This document shows positions 23,301 through 35,800 of a DNA stretch of 64,000 bases, piece by piece. Location of the stretch: positions 19,111,716 through 19,175,715 of the forward strand of contig NC_045144.1 in NCBI RefSeq assembly GCF_008831285.2. Direction: 5' to 3'. The position numbers were made by a program, and so were the translations under genes. The first letter of the stretch is position 1; each line of letters begins with the position of its first letter. The notes under the pieces were generated by a model. That model was given only the letters and a program-made list of their open reading frames with translations. It was not told the DNA's origin and made no database searches. This DNA is from Nymphaea colorata. Lineage: Eukaryota > Streptophyta > Magnoliopsida > Nymphaeales > Nymphaeaceae.

Positions 23301-26300
23301 ATGAAAGCCAAAACGAGCAGGTGGCAGAAGGCCGGTTGTGGGTCCGACCCTCTGCACTGATTCAGATGCTTTGTTTCCCATCAGGATGTTCAGTACAGTG
23401 GAAAAAAACACGATTTTACCATGTACCCAGAGCAGCCATGGAAAGCCATCCTAACCAGCACCGTCTTAGAAAGAGAGAGAGAGCTTCTTTCTGTAGAATC
23501 ATTGAGATCTTATACGCTCTTTACCACTTTTTCTGAGAAACTCAAAGATTATGAAGCTATTGTATACTCTCTCTTTCTGTAAGATTGTTAGAAAGAGAGA
23601 GAGAGAGGGAGAGAGAACTGCGCGTTTCATGGAGACAGAATCTACGTAACTCATGGTTTAGATAAGATTTTATATATATATCGAGGAGTCAACAGTTAAT
23701 GCTGTTGGCATAGAAAACTCATCTTAAATATTCAAGAACATGAATTTTACAACGCTTTGATCAGATATTAAGATCACATCCATCTACGTAGTTGGATGGA
23801 CATCTATATATACGTATTCATAGCAACACTGGTCGAGCCGGTTGATTGGTTTCCCTCTCTAGATCTCTCTCTCTCTCTCTCTTATACACACAATATATAC
23901 GTTCGTGGATTTCTCCATCCAAACATGAACGGAAAAATCTTCCAGCTCCTCACAGCACACCATTGGCGGCCTGTTAGATAGATATTGTGATGGCTGGAGG
24001 ATTCCCATACTGAGCAAAAATCCTCTGGCTATCTGAGCTTCATCCAATCACGGCCATCCAATGCAGGCATGCCGCCTGATACACTAAGAGCTTGTGATTA
24101 AACACACCACCGGAAGCAAATGCATCGGGCCATGTGCTGTGAGAGAAAAACATTCATGGTGGTCTGCAACTCTCTGTCCCTTGGGATGCAACTATTTTAA
24201 GGGAGGGAATCGCTTGTCTCAATATATTTGGATTGCCAACTTACTTCAGGTATCCATTTATTACCTTCTGAATCATGCTGTGGTGCTCCAGATCCAAGCA
24301 CATGGGTCCCAACTGGCCCATGAGTTATCTGATATCCGTCTCTTGATCCACTTGTTCATTGTTTCATACGTAGATTTTTTGTCTTTTGTTTTTCTTTGTT
24401 ACTTTTACATCGCTTAAAGAACTTATAAAGTAAAAAATAAAAAATAAATAAATCAATCAATTTCTTCGTGAAGTTAGAACATGTTTTCATTAATTCTATA
24501 TCAATACTTTACCAATAAAATCACACCATTTTATTTTTTCAAATTTTCACAATGTATAGGCTGCTGTGGACACACATTTAATGTTTGTTTTTGCATATAT
24601 CATTAAAATAAACAAAGGGGACCTAGCATATCATATTCGAATCAGATGCAATATATTACCACATTTAACTAGATAGATACTTTACATAACTTACATATTC
24701 GGACCTAGCGGTGGATTCGATTCGGGCCTTGATGTACAAACTTTTCATATAATCATATTTATATGTTTCTTAAAAGTCCTGTTTGACAAATGGAATAGTT
24801 TGTATTGTTTTATAAATCTGCCTCAATGTTCGGGCACATTCATAAAACATTTTTTTAAGGAATTCCACGAATCAACTTCAATCTTTGGGCCGAAATCATG
24901 GAACAATTACATCTATTCCATTTATCAAACGAACCCTCAAGATCTTGATCTCTACTTGAAGTAAGTAATTGAATCTGAATATTTGGTCTAATTATCAGAT
25001 GTATCTACCACATGATATCCGTGTCAACCTAAACATTATTAAGATCTCGATCCCTACTTGATGTAAGTAACAGAATCTGGATATTTGGTCTGATGATCAG
25101 ATGCATCTATCACATGATATCCGTCCCAACCTAAACAATAATGCACATAATGCTAACAACTGAGCTGCTTCTGAGGCCTTTCCATGAACTGAGTTCAATG
25201 TCAATAAGGCATCAAGAGTACTCAATATGATCCAAATTGCCTAGAGACAAAAACCACAAGGACAGACACCATCACATGCTTCTTGTCATCCATCTCTGAA
25301 GCGCTCCTGCAAAACCCCTCACTATTATTATGATCTTAGTTGTTTCTCTGGTGCTCTATCACATGCTTCTCCATTTATAACACTGGCTCCTTGTCATATC
25401 TTGGGTTTTGACCTAGCTTGCTATCTTGAAAGCATTAATAGTGCATGCGTATTTGATGACTTGATGCATTGCTATATAATTCCCAACCAACCAATTTATT
25501 GTATGAGCAAGTAATAAAAGAATGGTGTGACAGCTTAGTTCCGGTTCGGCCGCTAACCATGGTTAATTAGCAAATGATAATCATGTAGCCATAGATGTTT
25601 GAGTTGATGGGTTTAAGCTTATGAAATGCATTTAGTTTGCCATGTTGGACACCAACAAGCCTGATTGAACCAAAATAATGTTGATTATCGATTAATCGGG
25701 ATGCCGTAGTGGGGCCGGCCGGGCTTTGTCAGTTAGAAGGGCAGTCAAGATTCGACACCTGTGGATGACGCCACCCATTGCGCAAGCCGAAGCAAGTGTG
25801 GTGTACCTCCTTAACTTGAAGGTTAAATTTGAAATCTTTTACTCCTTAATTTCTCAAGGGATCAATTTCATTAAGCCTGGGATTCACCATCAAACTTGTT
25901 AGTGAGAGAGGAGAAAAAAAAAATCAATGAATGGCATAGATCATATATTTTATCTCATAGAGTGTGATGTAAAACAAGTGGGTGAAGATTTCTCTTGCAA
26001 TAAATATATAAGATCCATGTGTGTCTGGACCTAGCTGACTCAAGCTTGATTCATGAGTAGGCTTAGAGTTCAAATTGTGGGCTTAAAGCCTAAGACCTAA
26101 AACAGTGTTATAAAATTAGATTGAAATCTAATTTATAATGACTTGACCCACTTCCCAGCTTGGGCCCCTGGTTCAACAGATCCCAATCCACTTGGGTCGT
26201 TACAGAATTGGCCAGGTGTCGATTGAACTGGTCGTGAATCCGTAAAAAGTATTATTATATTCTTCAAAAAACATAAAAATACTTAAAAAATAAAAAACCT

Positions 26301-26750
26301 GTATAAATATATTCAAAAGAATAAAACATGACATGTGCCAGTGCCCCTATATCAGCCACTCAATGCAATTGGTTTGCCATCGATTCGATTCGAATTCGGC
26401 CGATTTTTATAGCTCTAGCTGAATGGCTTTTTATGTCATTGGGTCTCTTTACCAGCCTATAAATGACTCCTAACATGTTTCTCATGGAGTATGCAACCCT
26501 CAACTTTAAGCCTGAAAAGAGAGTGTAGGTGGCTTTTTTGGGGTCCCCTAATTGGATTGTGACTCAACTCAGATTTGGGCTTGAATTTCTAAAATCTTGG
26601 TAGGGCACATGCATCAGACCCAACATCTACCTACAATCTGGCTGGATCCTTGTCAGATTTCAAACTCAATTAAGTGGATCCACTCACCTAAAACATAAAC
26701 AGATGCAAGTTTGATGATCAGAATTCAGATATCATTTTCGTTACCGGATC
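20327..26750. other. long gene-free stretch after TCP20
   Basis: No exon series or protein family could be recognised on either strand. The first few hundred bases may be 3' UTR. The rest has GA repeats (23,465-23,480 and 23,590-23,616), CT repeats (23,860-23,882), a diverged tandem duplication at 24,941-25,142, and ordinary AT-rich spacer. An unrecognised lineage-specific gene or long non-coding RNA cannot be excluded. Confidence 0.45.
24941..25142. repeat. diverged 102-bp tandem duplication
   Basis: The unit starting GATCTTGATCTCTACTTGA at 24,941 recurs as GATCTCGATCCCTACTTGA at 25,043. Both run through ATTTGGTCTRATKATCAGATG and CACATGATATCCGT to CAACCTAAACA. Confidence 0.75.
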
Positions 26751-26754
26751 CAAA

Positions 26755-26958
26755 TAAGCGAATCTTTGTCAGCAGTGGGTTTTGCACTAAAGATATGGTG
26801 ACATTATTCATATAGAGAGAAATTTGAAGTATACACAGACCACAAGAGCCTTAAGTATGTCATCTCCCAAAAAGGAGCTAAACATGTTCTATCAAAGGTC
26901 GCTTGAATATCTGAAAGATTACGACTTTGATATGTCCAATCCATTGACATCCCCAGCA
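26755..26958 (+). pseudogene. decayed Ty3/gypsy retrotransposon fragment (RNase H region of pol)
   Basis: Conceptual translation in one frame gives FALKIW, a stop, then KFEVYTDHKSLKYV, the hallmark of the RNase H domain following reverse transcriptase in plant Ty3/gypsy (Metaviridae-type) elements. After the QK codons near 26,870 the frame must shift to continue with KELNM and LEYLKDYDFDM, which are also conserved there. The in-frame stop (26,799-26,801) replaces the usual arginine codon and fits CGA-to-TGA decay. No LTRs, integrase or remaining pol sequence is seen nearby, so this is an isolated non-functional relic. Confidence 0.85.
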
Positions 26959-27552
26959 GCAGTGTTGTCAGAATCAGCATGAATTCGGATCAGTGGCAGA
27001 CCAATTCGATTCGTTGGACGTCAGTGCCATGTGTCAAATTTAAAATATATTTCTTTTATTTTGATTACTCTTTTATATTTTCTCAACAAGAAATAATTTT
27101 TTTTAAATATTTTCTGCTTATTCACAACTAATAGGGTTCAAAAATGGCATATAACAGTACTACCTAGCAGTAAGGAAGGCATTAAGTCATGTGGGTTTCC
27201 CTTGTCTAATATAAGCAATTAGTATCCCCATGAGACCTCCACTATTGAAAGAAAGTGGAGAGAGAAAAAAAGGAAATGTCAAGTGGGACCTATTCCCACT
27301 TGCCCTTTTTCCTTTGTGAGGTGTCTTTTGATCATTCAATTGCACATGCCACACCACTATTGACCAATGCTCCTGCTTTAAATGGCTTTCTCATGTGTAG
27401 GTTTAGCTTTTAATGTTGCTACTCTTGTGTCTAGTGGCTTGAGTACCACTCTTAGTGCTTCAAGCATGAATAACATTTCTGCATTATCATGTTCATTCTC
27501 AGCTTAAAACTATCAATTCCCTCACTTTTAACTACGAGGAAAGTAGTCTTAG

Positions 27553-27639
27553 GGGGTTTGGCGCACTGCTCAGATCATTGGTTTGTAAGCAGCAGGACAC
27601 TCGTTCGAGTTATACATGGGTGTCGGCCTTGCTTCTGCC
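27553..27639 (+). mobile_element. SINE candidate, family B, interrupted by a hAT-like element
   Basis: TTTGGCGCACTGCTCAG (A-box-like) and CACTCGTTCGAGTTATAC (B-box-like) are spaced as in a tRNA-derived SINE and resemble 9457-9560. Its continuation resumes at 28,066 after the inserted element. Confidence 0.45.
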
Positions 27640-28065
27640 TACGGATGTCAACAGATCGTATTCAGATCAGATATATTATTAAGCATATCTGCTTTTTTGG
27701 ATATTCACATATTCGGATTCAAATTTGAATAAAGAAAAGTCATATTCGAATCCGAATCTAAAATCTGATTTTACAATCCAATTCCGATCTGAATCAGAAT
27801 TTTAATTTTCAACCGAATTTTGCCCATTTTCAAAATTTAATAGCATTAGATACAGGATATTTGTCTAAAAAGAAATCCAATCCGAATCTATATCTGAATC
27901 CGATCAGATATTTATGTATATCTAAATCTGAATCTGATTGGACGCCATTTATTAAATCTGAATCCGATCCAATTTCTTAATCGGATAATAATTTTTTTTT
28001 ATATCCGATTTTTTTGGATCGGTCTATCAGATATTCGATTCAAATCAGATATATTGACATTTCAA
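27640..28065. mobile_element. hAT-like MITE, GGATGTCAA family, 426 bp, with exact 8-bp target-site duplication
   Basis: The left end TACGGATGTCAA and right end TTGACATTTCAA form an imperfect terminal inverted repeat. CTTCTGCC flanks the element exactly on both sides (27,632-27,639 and 28,066-28,073). The interior is a string of AATCCGAATC/ATCAGATAT words without coding capacity. A related copy lies at 56,557-57,184. Confidence 0.82.
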
Positions 28066-28255
28066 CTTCTGCCATTGGGTGGGACCAGTTTACCAGCTTC
28101 CACCCATTGAGGGCCTCACACTAAGCACCACACATTTTTGGACATTCCGGCCAAAAGGAAGGAGAAAGGAGACATGGCTTCGACTCTCACTCAAATGGGG
28201 AAATGCATGCTGTTCCCATTCAGCCAAACTATTGGGAAGGTCATTGATCCCGTTC

Positions 28256-28485
28256 TAGGGGTAGAGCCACATGTCGGCATGTGTGGGCAGTTGCCCACAC
28301 AATCTTGCATATTTTATTAATTTTGACATAGGTGGTTTTCAAGAATTTGTTTATCCATTTTTTGTGTGCACTTAATTATTTATTTAGTACTCCTTAATCT
28401 TTTTATTATGTTAATCTTGTTATTATGTTTAATATTTTCTTGAATGAGCGATCTTTGGCAAAAAAAATTCTGGCTCTGCACCCCA
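28256..28485. mobile_element. MITE with GGGGTAGAGCCA-type ends, about 230 bp
   Basis: The left end TAGGGGTAGAGCCA pairs with the right end TGGCTCTGCACCCCA. The element at 56,782 has the same terminal motif. The 8-mers next to the ends are only partly alike, so the target-site duplication is uncertain. Confidence 0.6.
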
Positions 28486-28563
28486 CCCCTTCCCTGTTCC
28501 TTTTAACTTTATGCATGACAAAAGTAAGGAAGTCAATTAATGATATTAACTATCATCCCTAAG

Positions 28564-28760
28564 GGGGGTTGGCATAATAACGAGGCCGGGGTTGGTAGAC
28601 AGTTAGTTTCCGTTTCAAATGTTCGAAACATCAATTCTCTTTGATGTAAAAGGGAGGGTTGCACTAAGCGGCATCATGATGCACCAAAAGCAGACCATAT
28701 ACTTTATACAGATGAGAGATTTGGTAGCCTTCTATCAAATAGTGGGAAACCCCATATCTG
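28564..28760 (+). mobile_element. SINE candidate, family A, copy 3
   Basis: The head GGGGTTGGCATAATAACGAGG, the TTTCAAATGTTCGAAAC box and the phrase ATGCACCAAAAGCAG align with the copies at 4118 and 5303. The right border is approximate. Confidence 0.45.
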
Positions 28761-29738
28761 CCTATTTAGATATTTGCTTAACTTGATTTGAGATAGGTTT
28801 CGGATTCAAATGAAAAAAAAAGTAGACATCCAAAATATAAACTACATTCAAGTTCATGTATAATCAATTCCGGTGCTAGATTTGGTAAGAAAAGTCATAC
28901 ATCATGCATAATGTTCATTCAGTTACTCGTGATTTGGATCTCATTACCAAATCAAACTATTCTATTTCGGATTCAAATTTAATATTGGATTGCATTTGAC
29001 CCGTTCACAAACCAAATGCCAAAGGTGCATAGTGAGGTATTGAACTTTACGTTAAGCTTCTAAGATGATTCAACTTAGCTAAGTGTGTGCAGAGCCCACA
29101 CAGCCACTATCACATTATTGGTACTAAAATTTTGGTCAACTAACTTTGAATGCATAAAGATTAGTGCTTGCTTAAACATTATTAAATTATATAATGTGCA
29201 ATTGATTGATAATGTGAGTTGGGTATAATCAAACACAAAATCATATTAACTTGCTTAATCATTTGCTGATTGGCTAATTATATGGAATCCATGGCGGTGA
29301 GTGCTTAAACTAGCCATGAACAGTTGATCCTTTGAAGAATCAAATGTTATGCAGCTCATAAATATTTATTTTGCATAATAATAATAATAATAAATTATCT
29401 AGTTTAGTCGACCCTTACCTTGAAAATGAATTCATAATTAAAAAAAAAAAATTGCTTCAATATTAAAAAAATTTGAAAATATAGTTTCACCCTTATGTGT
29501 GTAATAATTAAAAGTTAGCTGTGGGTCTGTGAAAATTTGAGAAGGAAGGAGTATATTTGCCAACGGTAGCAAAGTTGGTGTGTAAGAAAAAAAAAAAAGG
29601 TAGCAAAGATTTTTAATAAACAGGTTGTTAAAAGTGTAAATAACTTCAAAAGTCCGCTAACTTGTCGGCATTCCAAGTGATTTTGAAATTATCGTCATAA
29701 AAACGGATAAATTTCCGTAAATATCGGTGGCGCCTGCA
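28761..29738. other. upstream spacer of RMI1, nothing recognised
   Basis: AT-rich sequence with an (ATA)n stretch at 29,379-29,393 and A-runs. No gene seen. Confidence 0.45.
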
Positions 29739-29747
29739 GTATATATA
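29739..29747 (+). promoter_or_regulatory. candidate TATA box of RMI1
   Basis: AGTATATATATGGG lies 63-71 bp before the preferred ATG at 29,810. Transcription starting about 30 bp downstream would exclude the in-frame ATG at 29,747 and favour 29,810 as the translation start. Confidence 0.45.
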
Positions 29748-29809
29748 TGGGTCCACGAGAGGGAAGGGAATTGGAGGGAAAAATTGAAACCGCGGGAACC
29801 CTTCTCGAA

Positions 29810-32800
29810 ATGGCCAGACTCCGGCTGCCGAGCTCCTCCGATGAAGAGGAGGATTCTGGCGGAGGCGTCCGTAACCGAGCGAGCAGCAGCCGGAACCCTG
29901 ACGGAGCTAGGGTCGACCAGAGGAAGGACGCGAGGGCTTCGAGGCGCCTCCAGATCCTTGACTCGCCCTACGGAGAAGAGGAAGAAGAAGCGCGTGGCGG
30001 TCCTCCGGTTGATCCCCCGGCGCCGCCTGCGGCAGCAGCAGCGACGGAGGACCACACCGTTGAGATATCAGACGATGATGAATTCATCGATGTCCCAGAC
30101 TTCTTCACTCCCCCTTCGTCTTCCCCTCCTCGCGCCCAAGACGATCTTGGCGGCGCCTCCTCTGGAATGCCTCCCGAATCCGCCGTTCTAGAAGAAGAAT
30201 CTGGCGATAGTCCAGTGGCGGGACTGCTTCGTGGAATAGGAGCAAGGCCTCGCAGGGAATGGTTGGATTCTTGCATCCGAAGGTTAGCTGATGCTCGGCC
30301 CGGGTTTGCCAGATTAAGCGTCCGAGAGCAGGCAGATCTCTGTCTTAAACAATATCTCTTCGCCGATTTCAATTTAGCTGGTGCTGGCGTTCTTCCTCCT
30401 AACATCCACACGATGCATGCCGTTGAAATTGGCGGCCCGTTCATTCTGCAGGTAACCACTGAGCTAAAATTAGTTTCTCGTTTTTTGCTTTTACCTAACT
30501 CTTTGGTGATAATCAATTATTTATGTTTATTACATTTCACTTTCTCGTGGCCCGGAAGAACATCGGATCAACCATTCTTTCCCATGTTTTAATGTGTTCT
30601 TCAACACTTCCTGCTTCATCTCATCTTCAGAGTTTCTACGCGAACACTTTATCGTTGCTCCTGTGTCTCTCTTGGGGACAAATTAGATGAAACCACTTTC
30701 CAGATAAATATATTAGGTTGTAATGATTTTTGTGCTCTGCAGTATGATACCCTTGTCTGTCATGTATAGCGGGGTAACTTAAATCCAATGCACGAGGCCT
30801 TACTTTCTTTGTGCACCTATTCATTAACAAATGCGATAATTAATAAGTTGCCACAGAGATTTTACGACATAGTTTCCTGGATAACGTGCTATTATGGATG
30901 AATATTTTCCTTTTATTACATTCTGCATTTTTAGTGTTTAGGTCGTTATTATTCTTTCATTCCGATTATAGCAGAATATCATGGACTTGAATATTTTTGC
31001 ATCATACAGACGCTTTTTTTAATTAATGACTTGGCCCGGAACTGACCCAAGTTCTGGTACAACCCGTCCTGTAGTTGGTCTTTGATTGGAATGTGAATTT
31101 CACAATGCCAAACTATTCCTGCCTCAGGATATTAGATTTCACTACCCTTTAGGCACATTTATCGGTGCATATTGGATCCCAGATTTGAGAGTTGAACCTG
31201 GTTTTCAGAAATTGATATCAACTATAACAGCCCAGCTCAAAACCAACCCGAGTGCTCAGTGAAACAGATCCCAATTCATCCAATGGCTGGCTTTGCTTAA
31301 AACTTTGAAAAGGTTACTAACCAAGACAGCTGGTAGTATGAGACATGAGTATATAAACCCTTCAAAGGTTCTGAAAATGTTCAACATAGTACATTTAGAA
31401 TGCACCTTATGTCACCTACAACAACTACAACATGTTAGACACCATAAATGCACCCCATGTCACTTCATGGATGCTGTCAATCATGTGACAAACACTATTA
31501 ACAGCAGCATATTTTGTCAGCTGTGTTGTAAAACTTGACTGATTCTGAACCATTGTTCAATAATTTGTAATGAGCATGACACTCCATCTGTCCTGTTCTT
31601 AAACTCATGCCATTATAAGTGTGTGCAAAGAGTCCATGTCTGTTCCATGTGACACTGGCTGCCTTTTTTCTTAATCAAGCTTTTGTTCTTTCCGTATTAA
31701 TTGTTTAGATCTCCTTGGTGGGGATGGAACTAGAGTTTGTTTTTCTGTTTTGAATGGAGGTCCTCTCCAAGAAGATTGAAAGATTGATTTTGTTGATGCA
31801 AAAAACTTCTTGTAGTACTTGTAATATTTTTCCACTGAACTCTTTCCTCTGATCAGAATTTGTTGTTAATGACTCTTCCAACTCTTTGGTATGCTATAGG
31901 GATTGTTTTGTAATTGTAACATTATACATGGTTTGATTCATGGAATATATATCAACACTTGGTCAAGATCCAGGTATTTGCTTGCTTTGGTGTTTCCCTC
32001 ACATACCATTGCTTCTAAGAAACATGGTTGAGATAACTATCCAAGTTTTTCTCAAATGCATGCTTAGGAATTGATGCTTTTTAAGTTCCAAGATGTTCAA
32101 GTTGCTTTATACATGTAGTAATGTCCCTTCTTCTAATGCTGAATAGAATTTTCTCTAGGTGGATGAAATAGTTAATGTGGGTTCTCCTCTACGGGACAGG
32201 TATAAGGAAGCCCCTGCTAGTAACAAAAGGTGCCTCAAACTGTCCATGACTGATGGTATTCAGCATGTATTTGGCATTGAATACCGTCCAATAAAGGACC
32301 TTAAGGTTCTGGCTCCAGCTGGTTTGAAGGTGACTATTTTGTGCCCCTTGCCTCTTAAAATTTGCCCATAGTCATGATGGTGTCTTCTGAACATGAAGTC
32401 ATCTTTTCAAGAAGTAACTTATATTATTGTGCACTCTTGGGCTAATATTTGCTTGGCCTGGTGCATTTAAATTTCTTTAGTAGACGACTACATGGGTAAG
32501 GGTTATTCATAGTTCTGTTTGTCAACTGCTGATGTACGTATCTTCATGTAAGTTGATTCCTGTGACAGTAACACCAGATGGAATGACATAACTGAAGAAT
32601 AATTGAAAGTGTATTTCTAAATTATTTTGAATAGGTCTGGGGAAGGATCTAAATTCCTTAGCATCATGGCTTCTCAAATACCTCCAAGCTCAGCTTGCCC
32701 ACAGCAGATGACTGCTTCATCTACGTCATTTGAAGGGCCAATCACGCATGTTGTAGTTGATATCTCATGCAATACTAGCTAACCATTCACAATTTCTTAC

Positions 32801-35800
32801 GAAACTTTGGCATCATTAATCTGAAGAGTCGAAGACTGCTGTGTAATGTCAGATCCTTGCAGAAGCAAACACAAAGCGAGGATTGCCCTTTATTACACAT
32901 TGTATGTGCATGCAGTGTCTACTGTTATCAGACTGAAGCTGCTTACTGGCAAGCAACAATTCAATGATTTATTATTCATGAAATTAAAGACATAAGTTGC
33001 TCCTGTTTTAGAGATTTTGTTAGTAAACAGCTATCTAAAAATGAATCCTAAAACAACTCCAAAATCTTTTTATTTTCCAATACTTGTTGGACATTTTCTT
33101 GACATGCCTATTAATGTTGTCTTGAGATGTTCATTTGAAAAATGCCTTAAGTTTTCCAGAAAATGACTGAAAAACTATTTAACTCATCCTGTGCATTTAA
33201 ACGTTCTTGAGAAAAAGCTATGATCATATTTTCTTGATACTGGTCCTTGCATGCTTTCTAAAGGGATACTTAGTACTTGAGATATGCTTTGGTAGAATCT
33301 GCAAATTGATAGGTAGTTGCAATATGAAAACACAATGAACTCACAAAGAATTATGTCAATGAACTTGTCTTATACTGGTTGAGAAGGATCTATGTTATGG
33401 TTGCAGGTTGCAGTTCAGAATGTTCATGTACGACGTGGACTTCTCATGCTGGTTGCAGAAGTTTTGGAGGTTTTAGGAGGATCAGTTGAATACTTGGATG
33501 CAGCTCGAAGGAGGCTTGTTGATGAAGTAAATAAGCCTCCAAGAGGAAGAAGGTAAACATATGTATGATTTTCTTTTTGATTAATTAAATCAAGGTCAGG
33601 GATTGAACTGTAGGCTCGGCTTGTAACAAAAAATGTTCCACTTGGTGTAAACCATCACTGATCTAGTCATCATCATCTCATGCTAGTAATTGTGATTGCC
33701 AGTCTATCTTGGCCCCATGTCGTGGCCTCATCATATTATCCATTAGCATCATTATCATTTTCCACTGCCATCTTTAGCAGTACCCCAGCCACATAAGCTT
33801 CTGCTACTGTCGGCAGCATTAAAACATCATTATCATTTATCGATGTCATGATAGCCACTGTTTGTATCTGCATATGGACATGCTTCTTTACTTGGAAGTG
33901 ATCATTTTACTGACTATCAGCGTTGACATTGCAGGATATGGCATTGCTGTCATCTTTTACTCATTTCACTGTCATGTTTGTTATTATGCTGTGATGTTTG
34001 AACTTTGAAGCATGAACAGGACATATGACCGATATCAAAATTGCTTTATCTTATTTTCCGAGACAAGTTTATTGATACTTGAGTAAGCAGCTTGCAATTG
34101 TGCATTCTTATCTATATAAAGCCTTAGGTGTATGGACATGTGAATGTATGTAGGTGCTGGTCTATGCATGTAGATGTGTGAGAGTGTCTGTGCATGCTTG
34201 CAGCTTTTGGAACTTGAGAATTTTCACCACATTTTTTTCCATGATGGATGTCTAAATCGTAGTCACAAAAAACATGTTTTCAAAAAAAAAAAAAAAGCGG
34301 TAAATAAATTTGCCGTTTAAACTTTAAAAAAATGCTGTTGTTTTGAAAAAAATGTTAAAATGAAAAAAGTGAAAAAACACGTTTTTTCCTATTTTTTCAT
34401 GTTTTGTTAATTCTAAACAGTGTTTTTTTGTTTTCTAATTTTTATTTGTTGCAAATCTACTTGTTTTTTGATGTTTGTGTTATTTGTTTCTCACTTATTT
34501 TATTTTCTCTCATTTTTAGTTTTTTTTTTTAATTTTTAAAAATTTACCTTATTTTTTTCATTTTTCCTTTTTTGTCATGCTTGTTGTATTATACCCAAGA
34601 AAAACCTTGCCGGTTATAACCTGAGAAAGTTTTTGTGACTGTGGTTGAAATTAGTTCTTAAAGATTATATATGTAAAATATTAATCTACCTTATAGACTA
34701 AGCGGGGTGCTGAAGATCTAGACATGGATGAAGTGGATATGTTTTATCTTTATTTACATAGTTTACTACTTTCTGTCATGGCAACTTGTATTTGGAACCT
34801 GTGTCACCTGAATGTGGGTGCGGGTGCCCGCACGGCACATCTCATAAAATTTAGGTGCAGCGGTGCGGTGAGAATATTTTATTATTATTATTATCTTTTA
34901 TGGTTTTACCTTCAAAGTTCAAAATAAAATTTTTTAAATATAATAAATTTAAGAATAGATAGTCTCTATAGTTCACTCAGTCATGAACTAACAAATGCAC
35001 ATGCACTTGAATAACACAATTATACAAGTACACATTAATTTACACAACCTTATTCATATACGAAAATCAGAATTAACTCAGTTAGTCTCCACCCAGTAGT
35101 TTTGAAAGTTTGAAGACGAAGAAAATAAGCATTCCAATAAAATCAAGCTGATGTTAAGTAGTTGAGCCAGTTTCATTATTAGGGAAAACTAAAAAAACAT
35201 ACAAGTTCGCCATTTATTTTAGACTGCATAGCAAATGATAGTTAAAAGCAGTAGCAACAGTTTAAAATTCAGTAACAGGACATCGACAAAATTTTCTAGC
35301 ATATATTGTGAAGCACATCTAGGAGGGGCGAGAGACAAGGGGCGAGGTCGACGTGGGCGGTTGACTTTGTTAAAAATTAAAAAAAAACCTAAAAATTGGA
35401 CGAAAATAGATCGACTCACATTTGACTGCACCCGACTCGGGTCTTGTTTGACCACTTTGGGTGCGCATCGGAGGCTCACCCTCATCGCGTCGACGCGGGT
35501 GCGAGGCCAAAAAGGGCACACCCTGGTGACTTAGTTTGGATCTATTCTGGCATTTCAATATTTGTCATAGGCAAAAACATTTGGTGAAACCATTAGATTC
35601 TGATAGGCCACAAGAGCTGGTAAGTGGTATGTATAACTGTAATTTGGTGCCAGATATAAGATTTCAAATTTTATCACCCGTTACTTCATGTTGCTACTGC
35701 GAGATCAGTGTGATGTGTGAAAAAAATCCACACAGAGTTAACAAGAACCAGAGTATGTAAATATTCTGCATGTTACAAATTAACTAAAAGCATTTTTGAA

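Noticed and set aside
20327-24420. A second multi-exon gene after TCP20
   Set aside because: Several isolated splice-like sites exist, but no chain of exons gives an open frame with a recognisable protein.
28138-28320. A 60-codon frame with a plausible ATG
   Set aside because: It runs into the MITE at 28,256 and resembles no protein I know; a chance frame is the simpler reading.
29657-30516. Long open frames on the minus strand and in another plus frame over RMI1 exon 1
   Set aside because: Shadows of the GC-rich, acidic RMI1 first exon; the chosen frame carries the family motifs.
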